From CAZWSX01 sp964636985 (lineage in GTDB: Bacteria; Planctomycetota; Planctomycetia; Pirellulales; Pirellulaceae): 22,588 nt of DNA. The notes under the pieces were generated by a model. The model was not told the DNA's origin. It was given only the letters and a program-made list of their open reading frames with translations, and did not search any database. The translations under genes and the position numbers were made by a program. Of the stretch, positions 1 to 6,889 are shown one piece after another. The first letter of the stretch is position 1. Each line of letters starts with the position of its first letter. The stretch covers positions 1-22,588 of the forward strand of contig CAZWSX010000058.1 in assembly GCA_964636985.1 (NCBI GenBank). The letters are read 5' to 3'.

Positions 1-54
1 CGTTACACAACCAGAACTCTCATAACCCTTGGTACAGAAAATGGGGGCAGGCCA
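1..54. mobile_element. Left-edge copy of an insertion-sequence end (IS3-like), incomplete
   Basis: These bases are identical, as reverse complement, to the last 54 bases of the window. The identity stops exactly after ...GCAGGCCA, so the repeat finishes with CA at its inner border. Read outward it starts TGGCCTGCCCCC, which fits the TG...CA termini of IS3-family elements. The next base begins nuclease coding sequence in mid-domain, as expected of an insertion junction. The transposase is not in the window. The family assignment is by eye; an unrelated repeat that broke the assembly is the alternative. Confidence 0.55.
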
Positions 55-672
55 GTCTATCTCCGACGTTGGATCGAACTTTGGTCAAAAGGAAAGTTGA
101 TCGATGGCGTCGACTATACGTGCGCGTTCTTTGGAGGGAGTCTGGGGAAATATCTGACTGTGGGTGACATTGACGAGTTGTCACGGGAAGGGTCGTTCAA
201 AGCCATGGTGGCCGCACTACAAATCAACCGGCATGCGATTTTGCTCGCCGATAGCGATAAAGAGAACGAAAATGATGCATTGAAACCCTTCGTCAAACGA
301 TTGCAGGACGAAATTGAGAAGAGTGCCGATCAAAAACACGGGAACATTTCGTGGATCACTGCAGGGCGCGAGGTGGAGAACTATATACCCAGTGACTTAA
401 TCCTAAGGTTTGATTCGGCTTTTGAAAACGAATCGCCGCCGGATAGATTTCAAAGTGTCTTTGAGTGGATGGCTGATCTTCGCGATACGCAAAAAGACAC
501 TGAAGCACGAAAAAAAATCGAACTCGCCCATTGGGTGACGGATGCTCTAACTCGCGACATGCTCGCTGGCACGCGAGACTTGGCTGAGAAACTGGACAAG
601 GTCTGCCAACGCATATGCGATTGGAACGGGATTAAATGGGATCCGAATCCCCCAACTACCCCGGCACCTTAA
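55..672 (+). CDS. 3' fragment of an OLD-family (AAA ATPase-TOPRIM) nuclease, cut at the IS junction
   Basis: The reading frame is open from the left edge to TAA. It encodes the TOPRIM half of an OLD/AAA-type overcoming-lysogenization nuclease; intact members pair an N-terminal ABC-type ATPase with a C-terminal TOPRIM that cleaves DNA. Visible pieces in order are VYLRRWIELWS, an FFGGSLGKYL strand, the acidic pair in LLADSDK (TOPRIM DxD), and the REVENYIP signature. In relatives VYLRRW follows a WVEGPSDR-like motif carrying the catalytic Glu and Asp. Here that motif and the whole ATPase are replaced by the repeat at 1-54. No ATG, GTG or TTG lies in frame before the TTG at 97, so the remnant is probably not translated usefully. 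Its last 17 bases overlap the end of the convergent hydrolase gene. The family call is firm; that it is broken is inferred from the junction. Confidence 0.7.
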   Translation, partial: VYLRRWIELWSKGKLIDGVDYTCAFFGGSLGKYLTVGDIDELSREGSFKAMVAALQINRHAILLADSDKENENDALKPFVKRLQDEIEKSADQKHGNISWITAGREVENYIPSDLILRFDSAFENESPPDRFQSVFEWMADLRDTQKDTEARKKIELAHWVTDALTRDMLAGTRDLAEKLDKVCQRICDWNGIKWDPNPPTTPAP

Positions 673-1972
673 TCTCAATCCCATACCTCGGCGCAGCCGC
701 CATCAGCTTCTCAATCTCCTCCTTCGTCGGCGGCGCAGCGGTCGTCGCTCCTTCCGCCAGCGGCACGCCGATTTCGTAGAACATGTTCTCGATACCGGCT
801 GGCGCCACGGTGATGATCATTCGCACCGGGCGATTGCCTTCATTCTTGAAGCCGTGAACCACCCCAATCGGCATGTTCACGAACGTGCCGGGCTTTGCCA
901 GGACGCGTTCGCCGCTCACGTTGAAGGTGATCTCGCCTTCCAGGATGAAGAAGCCTTCCTCTTCTTTGCTATGGACATGCGGAGGTGGACCGCCGCCGGG
1001 CAGGACGATGGCTTCCCATTGGGCGTACTTGCCTTCGGTCTCTTCGCCCGTTGCCAAGAAACGGTAGACGTCTCCGACGACGCCGACAGTGCGGCCTTGA
1101 GGGGCGACTCGGTGAATGGGTTGTCGCATGGCTTCCTTTCCAATGGCTTCTTTGACACGCCGGGGGAACAAATTCGAACCGGAAAATATCGGCGACTGCG
1201 TGATCAGACTCAGCACCTTCTCGGTTTGCTGCCGGTGCGGGAGATGGCCGCAGTATTTGAAGATGTGCATGTCGACGGGGCCGCCTGTGCGGTCGCGGAT
1301 GTATTCCGGGACTTTGACCGAGCCGAATTCGTCCACGTCGCCGTGCATCACCAGGATCGGGCAACGAATCCGCGGCAGGTCGTTTTCCAAGGTCCACGGC
1401 CGAAACTCCGGCAGCAGCCACACCTCGGTCCAGGCATCGACGACCCACTTTGCCTTCTCGCCGTGATACTTCTTAAGGCGATCGAGCTGCTCGGGCGGCT
1501 CGAAACTCTTCTTCGCCGTCTGAATGCTCTTGACGGTACGGTCCTCCAAGAACGACTGACTGGCAATGCTGACCACGCCGTGGCAAGCGTCGACCATCCG
1601 CGACGCGACCACCAAACTGATCGTCCCGCCCGCACTGTGCCCGAGGAGGAAGAACTCCGAGATGCCGAGGGCCTTCACGACTTCGGGAAATGTTTGCTCC
1701 GCTTCCACGTAGATGAAGTCCGCCTTGGGCAATGCCGTTCGTGCGCTCGATTGGCCGTAGCCAAGCCGATCGTAGGCGATCACCGGAATCTGCAGCCGCT
1801 GGGCAAGCGTCTCGGGTAGCTCGCGCCAGAGTTCGACGCAACCAATCGAATCATGCAACATGATCAGCGGAATCTTTCCCGCTGCGGCAGGAGTGGTCCA
1901 CTGCCGGGAAAAAATCGTCCCACCGGGCACGTTGAGCAGGCGATCAGTCGTTGTAACGAGAGGTTGGTCCAT
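656..1972 (-). CDS. Alpha/beta-hydrolase fused to a C-terminal cupin domain
   Basis: This 438-residue protein has two enzymatic folds. Residues about 20-260 form an alpha/beta-hydrolase: a possible oxyanion segment MLHDS (38-42), the nucleophile elbow GHSAGG with Ser113, an acid in GDVDE (Asp212 or Asp214) and the catalytic His in CGHLPH (His243). Residues about 290-405 form a single-domain cupin with metal ligands in PHVHSKEEEG (His332, His334, Glu338) and VVHG (His373). Both sites look complete. No signal peptide is visible, so it is probably cytoplasmic. The ATG at 1972 has GGAGAG immediately upstream, closer than ideal. The substrate cannot be told: hydrolases of this type cover esters, haloalkanes and C-C bonds. 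The 3' end overlaps the truncated nuclease gene by 17 bp. A hydrolase-cupin fusion is uncommon; frame continuity across the linker (about 262-290) argues against an artefact. Confidence 0.85.
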   Translation of the reverse strand: MDQPLVTTTDRLLNVPGGTIFSRQWTTPAAAGKIPLIMLHDSIGCVELWRELPETLAQRLQIPVIAYDRLGYGQSSARTALPKADFIYVEAEQTFPEVVKALGISEFFLLGHSAGGTISLVVASRMVDACHGVVSIASQSFLEDRTVKSIQTAKKSFEPPEQLDRLKKYHGEKAKWVVDAWTEVWLLPEFRPWTLENDLPRIRCPILVMHGDVDEFGSVKVPEYIRDRTGGPVDMHIFKYCGHLPHRQQTEKVLSLITQSPIFSGSNLFPRRVKEAIGKEAMRQPIHRVAPQGRTVGVVGDVYRFLATGEETEGKYAQWEAIVLPGGGPPPHVHSKEEEGFFILEGEITFNVSGERVLAKPGTFVNMPIGVVHGFKNEGNRPVRMIITVAPAGIENMFYEIGVPLAEGATTAAPPTKEEIEKLMAAAPRYGIEIKVPG

Positions 1973-2040
1973 CTCTCCGATGGTACTCGCCGAGGTGCTA
2001 CTTCGCGAGGAGATATCGCTTCGTCAGGGCGACGCTCCGG

Positions 2041-2664
2041 CTAGCTTGCGATGGGAGCACCGACTGTCTCGACCAATTCGACGATTTCACGTCGCGAGAT
2101 GCCGATTTGCCGTTCGCTTTTCCAGTTGGCGTGACCGTCGAATGCGACATGCCACGCTTTGGCATTAGTGCGAGTCGAAAAGTAAACCATCAGCACACCC
2201 TTGTTCGTAGCCACGGTGTCGCCTGAGTACCAAGCGTGAAGAGTGTGCCACCTGATCTCGTTGTAAATGTTGGACGCACTGGGTCGAAAGCGGTGAAGGT
2301 AGCTCAAGCGTCCAACCAACTCGTAACGACCGTCATCATCACGATGAAACTCCCTCTTGTCAGTCACCCGGTGCGGGTGAAAGGGAGGTTCAGTGAGATG
2401 GCTCCTAAGAGTGCGATTTCGTACGCCCGCAGCACCGCAGATCTTGCCGCAGAACCCGAGCCATCGCGGACCGAACCAGTGATCGATTCGAATCGTGTAG
2501 ACCACTGACAGGTTGTATCGAATAGAAGCCGCCGTCACCAATCGCGAGACGACTTCGACGAACGGCAAGGCGTCATTGTCGCGCGATTCAATCGGGACCA
2601 AGCGGGTTGGTTGTGACTCGTCTACGGATGACACAGCTACATGTACCTCACGGCATCTGCGCAC
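2041..2664 (-). CDS. Hypothetical protein with an IDHWFGPRWLGF core
   Basis: This protein of up to 207 residues resembles uncharacterised planctomycete proteins I recognise by a core IDHWFGPRWLGF..GK, a PPFHPHRV segment, a HRFRPS segment and a WYSGDTVATNKG..MVYF segment. No catalytic motif, signal peptide or membrane segment is visible. It is neither a nuclease nor a transposase by any motif I can see. The GTG at 2664 is the longest start but has no suitably spaced ribosome binding site and lies in a hairpin. A GTG at 2634 with GAGG upstream is an alternative, so the N-terminus is uncertain. It follows the NmrA-like gene on the same strand after about 100 bp. Confidence 0.6.
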   Translation of the reverse strand: MRRCREVHVAVSSVDESQPTRLVPIESRDNDALPFVEVVSRLVTAASIRYNLSVVYTIRIDHWFGPRWLGFCGKICGAAGVRNRTLRSHLTEPPFHPHRVTDKREFHRDDDGRYELVGRLSYLHRFRPSASNIYNEIRWHTLHAWYSGDTVATNKGVLMVYFSTRTNAKAWHVAFDGHANWKSERQIGISRREIVELVETVGAPIAS

Positions 2665-2712
2665 TGGAATGGCAAAGCAATCTCCAGTGAGACAGTCTTC
2701 TTGCCGTGAGGT
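2645..2712. repeat. Nested inverted repeat (11-bp outer arms, 7-bp inner arms)
   Basis: The outer arms ACCTCACGGCA (2645-2655) and TGCCGTGAGGT (2702-2712) are perfect complements. Inside them CACTGGA (2662-2668) pairs perfectly with TCCAGTG (2683-2689). No T-run follows on either strand, so it is not a standard intrinsic terminator. It sits between the end of the NmrA-like gene and the start region of the hypothetical gene, and includes that gene's upstream-most GTG. It could be a 3'-end or leader structure, or a small REP-like repeat. No direct target duplication is visible at its borders. Confidence 0.55.
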
Positions 2713-2762
2713 TCGCTACGATTCTCGCCGCCGAAGAACGGGATTGCGGTGGGGAAAGTCCA

Positions 2763-3518
2763 TCAGGCTTGCGGGACCGAGCGGCTGAGCCACTCGTCGA
2801 AATGCGTCGGGCCAAGCCGCGATGCGCCAATCGGCGTCAGGCTTTGGTCATCCACGGGCGTGCCAAAGTATCCGGCCTTGAGATCGGTGACCACCTGGCG
2901 CGTGTCTTTGTTGGCTTTCAGGAATCGCCGCACCAGTTCGTCCATGCGGATGGGATCGGGACCTGCAAGGTCGACGGTGCCGTTTAGCGGTTGTGCGAGG
3001 GCGATATCGGCCACGGCCGCGGCCACGTCGTCCGACAGGATGGGTTGCATCATGGCCGACGACACTCGCACGGTTTGTCCATCGGTGGCCGCCTGGGCTA
3101 TCGCACTCACGAACTCGAAGAACTGCGTGGCCCGGACGATGGTGTAAGGAATCGAGGAGGCCTTGATCAGTTCTTCCTGTTTCATCTTCGCGCGGAAGTA
3201 GCCACTGGCCAACATGCGGTCGGTTCCGACGACTGAGAGTGCGACATGATGGCCGATTCCCGCTACTGCTCCCGCGGAGGCGAGATTGCGGCTGCTCTTC
3301 TCGAAGAATTCCAGCACGGCGTCGTCTTCCCACACAGGAGCATTCGCCACGTCAACTACGACTTGTGCTCCCTTCAGTGCTGCTGCGAGCCCTTCACCCG
3401 TGACGGCGTTGACGCCTGTCGAGGGAGATGCTGCGACGACCTCGTGTCCGCGCTGGCGAAGATTTGCGACGACCTTTTTCCCAATCAGTCCGCTACCACC
3501 AATGACCACGATCTTCAT
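2763..3518 (-). CDS. NmrA-like / atypical SDR NAD(P)-binding protein (ECF41 COE partner)
   Basis: This 251-residue Rossmann-fold protein starts MKIVVIGGSGLIGKK; the dinucleotide-binding GGSGLIG is at residues 7-13. The later YFRAKMKQEELIKAS and YTIVRATQFFEF segments are typical of atypical extended SDR/NmrA-like proteins. The canonical SDR YxxxK is represented by YFRAK. The start at 3518 was chosen over an in-frame ATG six codons upstream because AGGAGG stands six bases before it. It lies 55 bp behind the sigma factor gene on the same strand. ECF41 sigma genes are known to sit beside carboxymuconolactone decarboxylase, oxidoreductase or epimerase (COE) genes, and this fits the NAD-dependent epimerase/oxidoreductase class. 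The substrate is unknown. Confidence 0.85.
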   Translation of the reverse strand: MKIVVIGGSGLIGKKVVANLRQRGHEVVAASPSTGVNAVTGEGLAAALKGAQVVVDVANAPVWEDDAVLEFFEKSSRNLASAGAVAGIGHHVALSVVGTDRMLASGYFRAKMKQEELIKASSIPYTIVRATQFFEFVSAIAQAATDGQTVRVSSAMMQPILSDDVAAAVADIALAQPLNGTVDLAGPDPIRMDELVRRFLKANKDTRQVVTDLKAGYFGTPVDDQSLTPIGASRLGPTHFDEWLSRSVPQA

Positions 3519-3573
3519 GACATGCCTCCTAATCAAATAGCTCAGTCCGAAGCGGAATGCCCCAATGAAATCT

Positions 3574-4437
3574 CTAATTCACATCCGTCGCCGACCAGCG
3601 CAAGAGCTTGTCGGGGTTGAGCATCATATACACCGCCTTGACGCCATTGCTCGTTCCCTGCGCCACAATGCGCAGCGAGACCACTTGCGCCACTTTGCCG
3701 TTTCTGGAGAACACCACGCCCGGCTCGCCGTTCACGGTCGTCGCGCGCATCTCGTAATCCTTCCGGCGCTTGTTGAATACTCCGGCCAGAAACCGGGCGG
3801 CTCGACCGCGCCCGCGAATCACGACCCTGGCCGCGTTGACTTTTCCACCGCCGTCCGAATGAACTTCCGCGTCTTCGGTGAACATCTGCTCGACGAGACC
3901 GATGTCGCCAGCCCTGCATGCCGCGACAAATTGTTCGGCCAGCCGATCGGCGTCTCGAGGGACCGGATGAAAACGCGATTCGTCCTGACCCAAACGAGCC
4001 TTCGCCCGACTGACAATCTGACGCACGTGCACTTCCGACTTGCCGAGCACGCCAGCAATCTCGGCGTACTCGTAGTCGAACACCGTTCGCAGCAGGAAGG
4101 CCGCCCGCTCGTTCGGCGAGAGGCGTTCCATCATCAGCAGGAACGCTTGCGACAGCGACTCCGCCAACGCAGCACTGTTGGGCGGCGCTTTGGTGTCGAC
4201 CGGTTCAGGGACCCAAGGTCCTACGTATCCCTTGCGCCGTCGGTGAATGCGAAGTTGATCGATACACCGACGCGTCGTCGTTCTCACCAGGAATCCCTCG
4301 GGCGACGCAACATTGTCGGTAGCTTGCAAACGCAGAAAGGCGTCTTGGACAGCGTCCTCAGCGTCGGCCACCGTTCCGAGCATGCGATACGCGATCGACA
4401 TCATCCGCGGCCGCAACTCGCTCAGATCGTCGTTCAT
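3574..4437 (-). CDS. ECF41-type RNA polymerase sigma factor with C-terminal SnoaL-like domain
   Basis: This 287-residue sigma-70 factor of the ECF type has sigma2 at about 8-70 and sigma4 at about 90-148 (SPNERAAFLLR, then the helix-turn-helix segment EIAGVLGKSEVHVRQIVSRAK). A SnoaL/NTF2-like extension of about 120 residues follows. Three marks place it in ECF41: the inter-domain WVPEP (75-79; WLPEP in the family), DGGGK (195-199) and NPDKL (274-278). In ECF41 proteins the extension modulates core binding and activity in place of a separate anti-sigma factor, and no anti-sigma gene is visible here. The ATG at 4437 has only a weak upstream GGTGAG. It lies 62 bp after the exported cupin gene and 55 bp before the NmrA-like gene, all on one strand and probably one transcript. 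Confidence 0.92.
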   Translation of the reverse strand: MNDDLSELRPRMMSIAYRMLGTVADAEDAVQDAFLRLQATDNVASPEGFLVRTTTRRCIDQLRIHRRRKGYVGPWVPEPVDTKAPPNSAALAESLSQAFLLMMERLSPNERAAFLLRTVFDYEYAEIAGVLGKSEVHVRQIVSRAKARLGQDESRFHPVPRDADRLAEQFVAACRAGDIGLVEQMFTEDAEVHSDGGGKVNAARVVIRGRGRAARFLAGVFNKRRKDYEMRATTVNGEPGVVFSRNGKVAQVVSLRIVAQGTSNGVKAVYMMLNPDKLLRWSATDVN

Positions 4438-4499
4438 GGGGATTTCTCACCACGGAGAGAAGGAGGGACTGGCGAGTTTACCACGCGCGGATGAAGACG

Positions 4500-4934
4500 C
4501 TATTTCTTTTCCGGGATGGCGACTTCTTTTGCATCGCGCGGGTGAAGCACCACCGCGATCAGCCGCGTCTTACCCTTGGCGGCGGGATTCTTCGAGACGC
4601 GGTGCAAGCATCCGGTGGGTTCGTAGAACACCTCGCCCGCTTTGAATCGCTTCGTTGGCTGATCGTCGATGCCAAGTTCGTATTCGCCTTCGATCACATA
4701 AACAAAGCCTGGTCCAGGATGGCGATGTGGCACACCTGCTTGGCCGGGCTCGATGGTCACTTCGACAAAAGAGACGCCGGCATCCTTCCCATCGAGCTTT
4801 TCCTTAATGTCGCGGACGTTAAGGACTTTCACCGACTCACCATCTTCGTGATGCTGTGCCAGCGTCATCCCACCGGCTCCGAGTGCGGCACCCAACGCAA
4901 CGCCGATGACAAGCAGAACAAAAGTGCGGTTCAT
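4500..4934 (-). CDS. Exported single-domain cupin
   Basis: This 144-residue protein has an N-terminal hydrophobic segment (residues 3-23, LLVIGVALGAALGAGG, then MTLAQ) that looks like a signal peptide or anchor. A small cupin barrel follows. Metal ligands visible are His70 and His72 in PHRHPGPGF and His111 in CLHR. The usual glutamate of cupin motif 1 is not at its expected place, as in other HRHPGPGFVYV-type cupins. The start at 4934 was chosen because GGAG stands about eight bases upstream; an ATG two codons earlier is too close. The frame stays open far upstream, but that part lies antisense to another gene and is not coding. It is the first gene of the sigma-factor set and carries the candidate ECF41 promoter. 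Confidence 0.85.
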   Translation of the reverse strand: MNRTFVLLVIGVALGAALGAGGMTLAQHHEDGESVKVLNVRDIKEKLDGKDAGVSFVEVTIEPGQAGVPHRHPGPGFVYVIEGEYELGIDDQPTKRFKAGEVFYEPTGCLHRVSKNPAAKGKTRLIAVVLHPRDAKEVAIPEKK

Positions 4935-4940
4935 AACCAT

Positions 4941-5309
4941 TTCTCCAGTGTGCAGAAGCGTCGATCCGAGGCGTAAGTCGATTCCAGGTAAAAACGCCTG
5001 CGATTCTGCATCAAGGACGTTCGGGACGCCCGATTTGTGACGGGTCCAGGAAGTTTTTTTCATCGATGCGTTTTTGCCGAAGAGCGTGCGAGATTTTTTG
5101 TTTTTCTTGTCGTTGCACCTTTGCGCACATAGCAATTGGCTTCGCGCTTGCAGGAATTGATGCGATTGCGCGATGCATTTGTTTTCCAGCAAGCAGCAAA
5201 CCCGCGCGAGCCCCGCGCCGAAGCTCCGCTTCTTTTTCGAGCGGCGCGATGATCGGCGATCGCGCAACAAGACGAACTCAATGACGCAGCCCGCCCCGGA
5301 GACATAACC
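4941..5309. other. Divergent intergenic region between exported cupin and SnoaL-like genes
   Basis: This 369-bp stretch separates two diverging genes. Its cupin-proximal part contains the candidate ECF41 promoter (5016-5042) and the cupin leader. The rest is compositionally uneven: T-rich runs near 5050-5110 next to a very GC-rich part near 5195-5265. It includes a loose inverted repeat GCGCCG...CGGCGC around the sequence CTTCTTTTTCGAG. I see no convincing gene, tRNA or terminator in it. Small open frames here have no ribosome binding site and no recognisable product. Confidence 0.5.
5016..5042 (-). promoter_or_regulatory. Candidate ECF41-dependent promoter of the cupin-sigma-NmrA set
   Basis: On the minus strand CGTCACA (5036-5042) is followed after exactly 16 bases by CGTC (5016-5019). 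The ECF41 target promoter, as I recall it from published work, is TGTCACA in the -35 region and CGTC in the -10 region with about 16 bases between. The site thus matches 6 of 7 plus 4 of 4 positions. The cupin start codon is about 80 bases downstream, a plausible leader length. No similar pair was seen directly before the sigma or NmrA-like genes, so one promoter would drive all three, including autoregulation. Confidence 0.55.
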
Positions 5310-5678
5310 ATGGCCCCCGAAGAATGGCCCACACAATTCACACGCCATCTCAACGCCGGCGATTTGGAGTCGGTCGTCGCCCTCTACGAACCGAACGCTC
5401 GTTTCATCGGCCCTTCTAACGAGCTGATCGTTGGCCGGTGGCGGATTGGTCAGGCGTTGGATCTGCTCATTCGCTCTCAAACCAAGTTGAAGAGCCAGGT
5501 CGTCCAAGAGGTCGTCGTCGGCGATGTGGCGGTGCTGTACACCAATTTTGACGGGACGACGATCGACCCATCGGGTTCACGCGTCGCGATGCACACCAAA
5601 GCTATCGAGGTCCTCCGGCGGCAAGAAAATGGGACCTGGCAGCTAATCATTGGCGACCCGGCGGGCCGCAATCGGTAA
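5310..5678 (+). CDS. Stand-alone SnoaL/NTF2-fold protein (ketosteroid isomerase-like)
   Basis: This 122-residue protein consists of one NTF2-like domain. It shows the opening FTRHLNAGDLESVVALYEPNARFI, a central strand GDVAVLYTNFDG and the closing WQLIIGDPAGRNR. Members of this fold act as small isomerases or ligand-binding pockets; no catalytic residue can be assigned with confidence. The ATG at 5310 has CGGAG about eight bases upstream. It diverges from the exported cupin that heads the ECF41 set. The fold is the one attached to the sigma factor's C-terminus, but the two sequences are not obviously close copies. A DUF4440-type annotation would also be reasonable. Confidence 0.8.
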   Translation: MAPEEWPTQFTRHLNAGDLESVVALYEPNARFIGPSNELIVGRWRIGQALDLLIRSQTKLKSQVVQEVVVGDVAVLYTNFDGTTIDPSGSRVAMHTKAIEVLRRQENGTWQLIIGDPAGRNR

Positions 5679-5721
5679 CGCCATCGTTGGTTGTTCGCGC
5701 CAGAATGATTGGAAGCGTTGG

Positions 5722-6825
5722 CTACCGCCCCTTCTCCAATTTCATCGCCAACAACCCTTCCTCCCAACTGGCCGAGTACAGAATTTTGTTCACCGGATCG
5801 AAAACCATCGTGAAGGGAGCGGCCGAGAACTTTTGGGCGCCTAGCGGTTTCCAGGCAAGCCCGTCGGACTCGCTCGAAACAAAGAACGGTTCATTCTTAT
5901 TGCTGCAGGCGGTGTAGATCCGTTCGCCGTCACCAACAACGCCCATGTACCAACTGTAGGTGAGGCCGGTCTTGATTTGCTCCCAACTGCTGCCGTTATC
6001 GGTGCTGCGAGCCGGGTACTGATAGCCGCCGCTGTAAAGCGTGCCGTCCTTGGCCCGGTAGAGCTGGTTGCCGCCGTGCGTCATCGGGTGTTTGTAGACG
6101 TTGGCCCAAGTCTTTCCGCCGTCGGTCGTTTTGAAGAAGCCACCCTCTTGCGCAGTGAACAGCCATGTGTCGCTGTTGCCGATCTTCTTTTCGGGATCGA
6201 ACAGAAAGAAGATCGCCATGCCGTAGCCCCCTTTGAGCGTCGGCGGCGGATCGTGGGCAACCCACGTCTCACCCCCGTCTTTGCTTTCCAGCACGCCGCA
6301 GTTCTTGGTCGCCCACGGCGAGTGAAAACTCACCAGGACATGCTGGAAATCGGTGGGATCGACGGCGAGCGAATACAGATCGCGCGTTCCCACAGGCTTT
6401 TCGGTGACCTCTTTGAATCCCTCCGGCATCGACCACGTTTCGCCGCCATCTTTCGAAACCCAAAAGCCCAGCGTGTTTCCCCGAACACCATCGACGCAAT
6501 ACAAGTGGTTCGAATCGCGAGGATCGATTGCTACATGCATCGGCTCATCGAGTTCGCCGAGTTTCTTCCAGGTGGCCCCCGAATCGGTCGTCTTGAACAA
6601 GCCACCCTTCGACACATCGTAAGCGCAGATGCACAAGTACAACGTCCGCGGGTTTTGCAAATCGATGCTCACCCCCTGGCAAAAGACGTGATCGGGAAAG
6701 CTCGTCGGCGTTTGCGGTGGCGTGATGTTCTTCCAAACGCCCGGCACCAGATCGGGCTCGGTCGCGGTGGCCAATGCCGACCAAAGGCTCGCGGTAAACA
6801 TCGCGACGGCGCACAAATTTTTCAT
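5722..6825 (-). CDS. Secreted BNR/Asp-box repeat protein (sialidase-like beta-propeller)
   Basis: This 367-residue protein has a signal peptide (MKNLCAVAMFTASLWSALATA) and a repeat-built body. Five Asp-box motifs (S/TxDxGxTW) are visible at about residues 79-86, 124-131, 181-188, 233-240 and 274-281: TTDSGATW, SKDGGETW twice, TTDGGKTW and STDNGSSW. A degenerate sixth (SSESDGLAW) lies near 317. Such spacing is typical of BNR beta-propellers found in sialidases, Vps10-like proteins and photosystem II assembly factor-like proteins. No sialidase RIP/arginine triad was identified, so a hydrolase activity should not be assumed. The ATG at 6825 was chosen because the signal peptide starts there; the longer upstream frame has no export signal and runs through the divergent promoter region. 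Confidence 0.85.
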   Translation of the reverse strand: MKNLCAVAMFTASLWSALATATEPDLVPGVWKNITPPQTPTSFPDHVFCQGVSIDLQNPRTLYLCICAYDVSKGGLFKTTDSGATWKKLGELDEPMHVAIDPRDSNHLYCVDGVRGNTLGFWVSKDGGETWSMPEGFKEVTEKPVGTRDLYSLAVDPTDFQHVLVSFHSPWATKNCGVLESKDGGETWVAHDPPPTLKGGYGMAIFFLFDPEKKIGNSDTWLFTAQEGGFFKTTDGGKTWANVYKHPMTHGGNQLYRAKDGTLYSGGYQYPARSTDNGSSWEQIKTGLTYSWYMGVVGDGERIYTACSNKNEPFFVSSESDGLAWKPLGAQKFSAAPFTMVFDPVNKILYSASWEEGLLAMKLEKGR

Positions 6826-6889
6826 AAGTCTGGATCTCGATTTAACGCAGCGATCTAGGTAGCATCGTGCAGCATTGAGCCTGACTCGT

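Noticed and set aside
854..1819. Plus-strand open frame of 321 codons opposite the hydrolase-cupin gene
   Set aside because: The opposite strand encodes a protein with two complete active sites; this frame has none and no ribosome binding site.
2477..2507. Palindrome CGATTCGAATCG flanked by CAGTG/CACTG, resembling a tRNA T-arm
   Set aside because: It lies within coding sequence of the hypothetical gene, and no acceptor, D or anticodon arms can be built around it.
3565..4494. Plus-strand open frame of 309 codons opposite the sigma factor
   Set aside because: It is a shadow of the ECF41 gene, whose motifs are unambiguous.
4935..5507. N-terminal extension of the exported cupin through the intergenic region
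   Set aside because: It would overlap the divergent SnoaL-like gene, precede the signal peptide and cross the candidate promoter. The signal peptide and GGAG fix the start at 4934.
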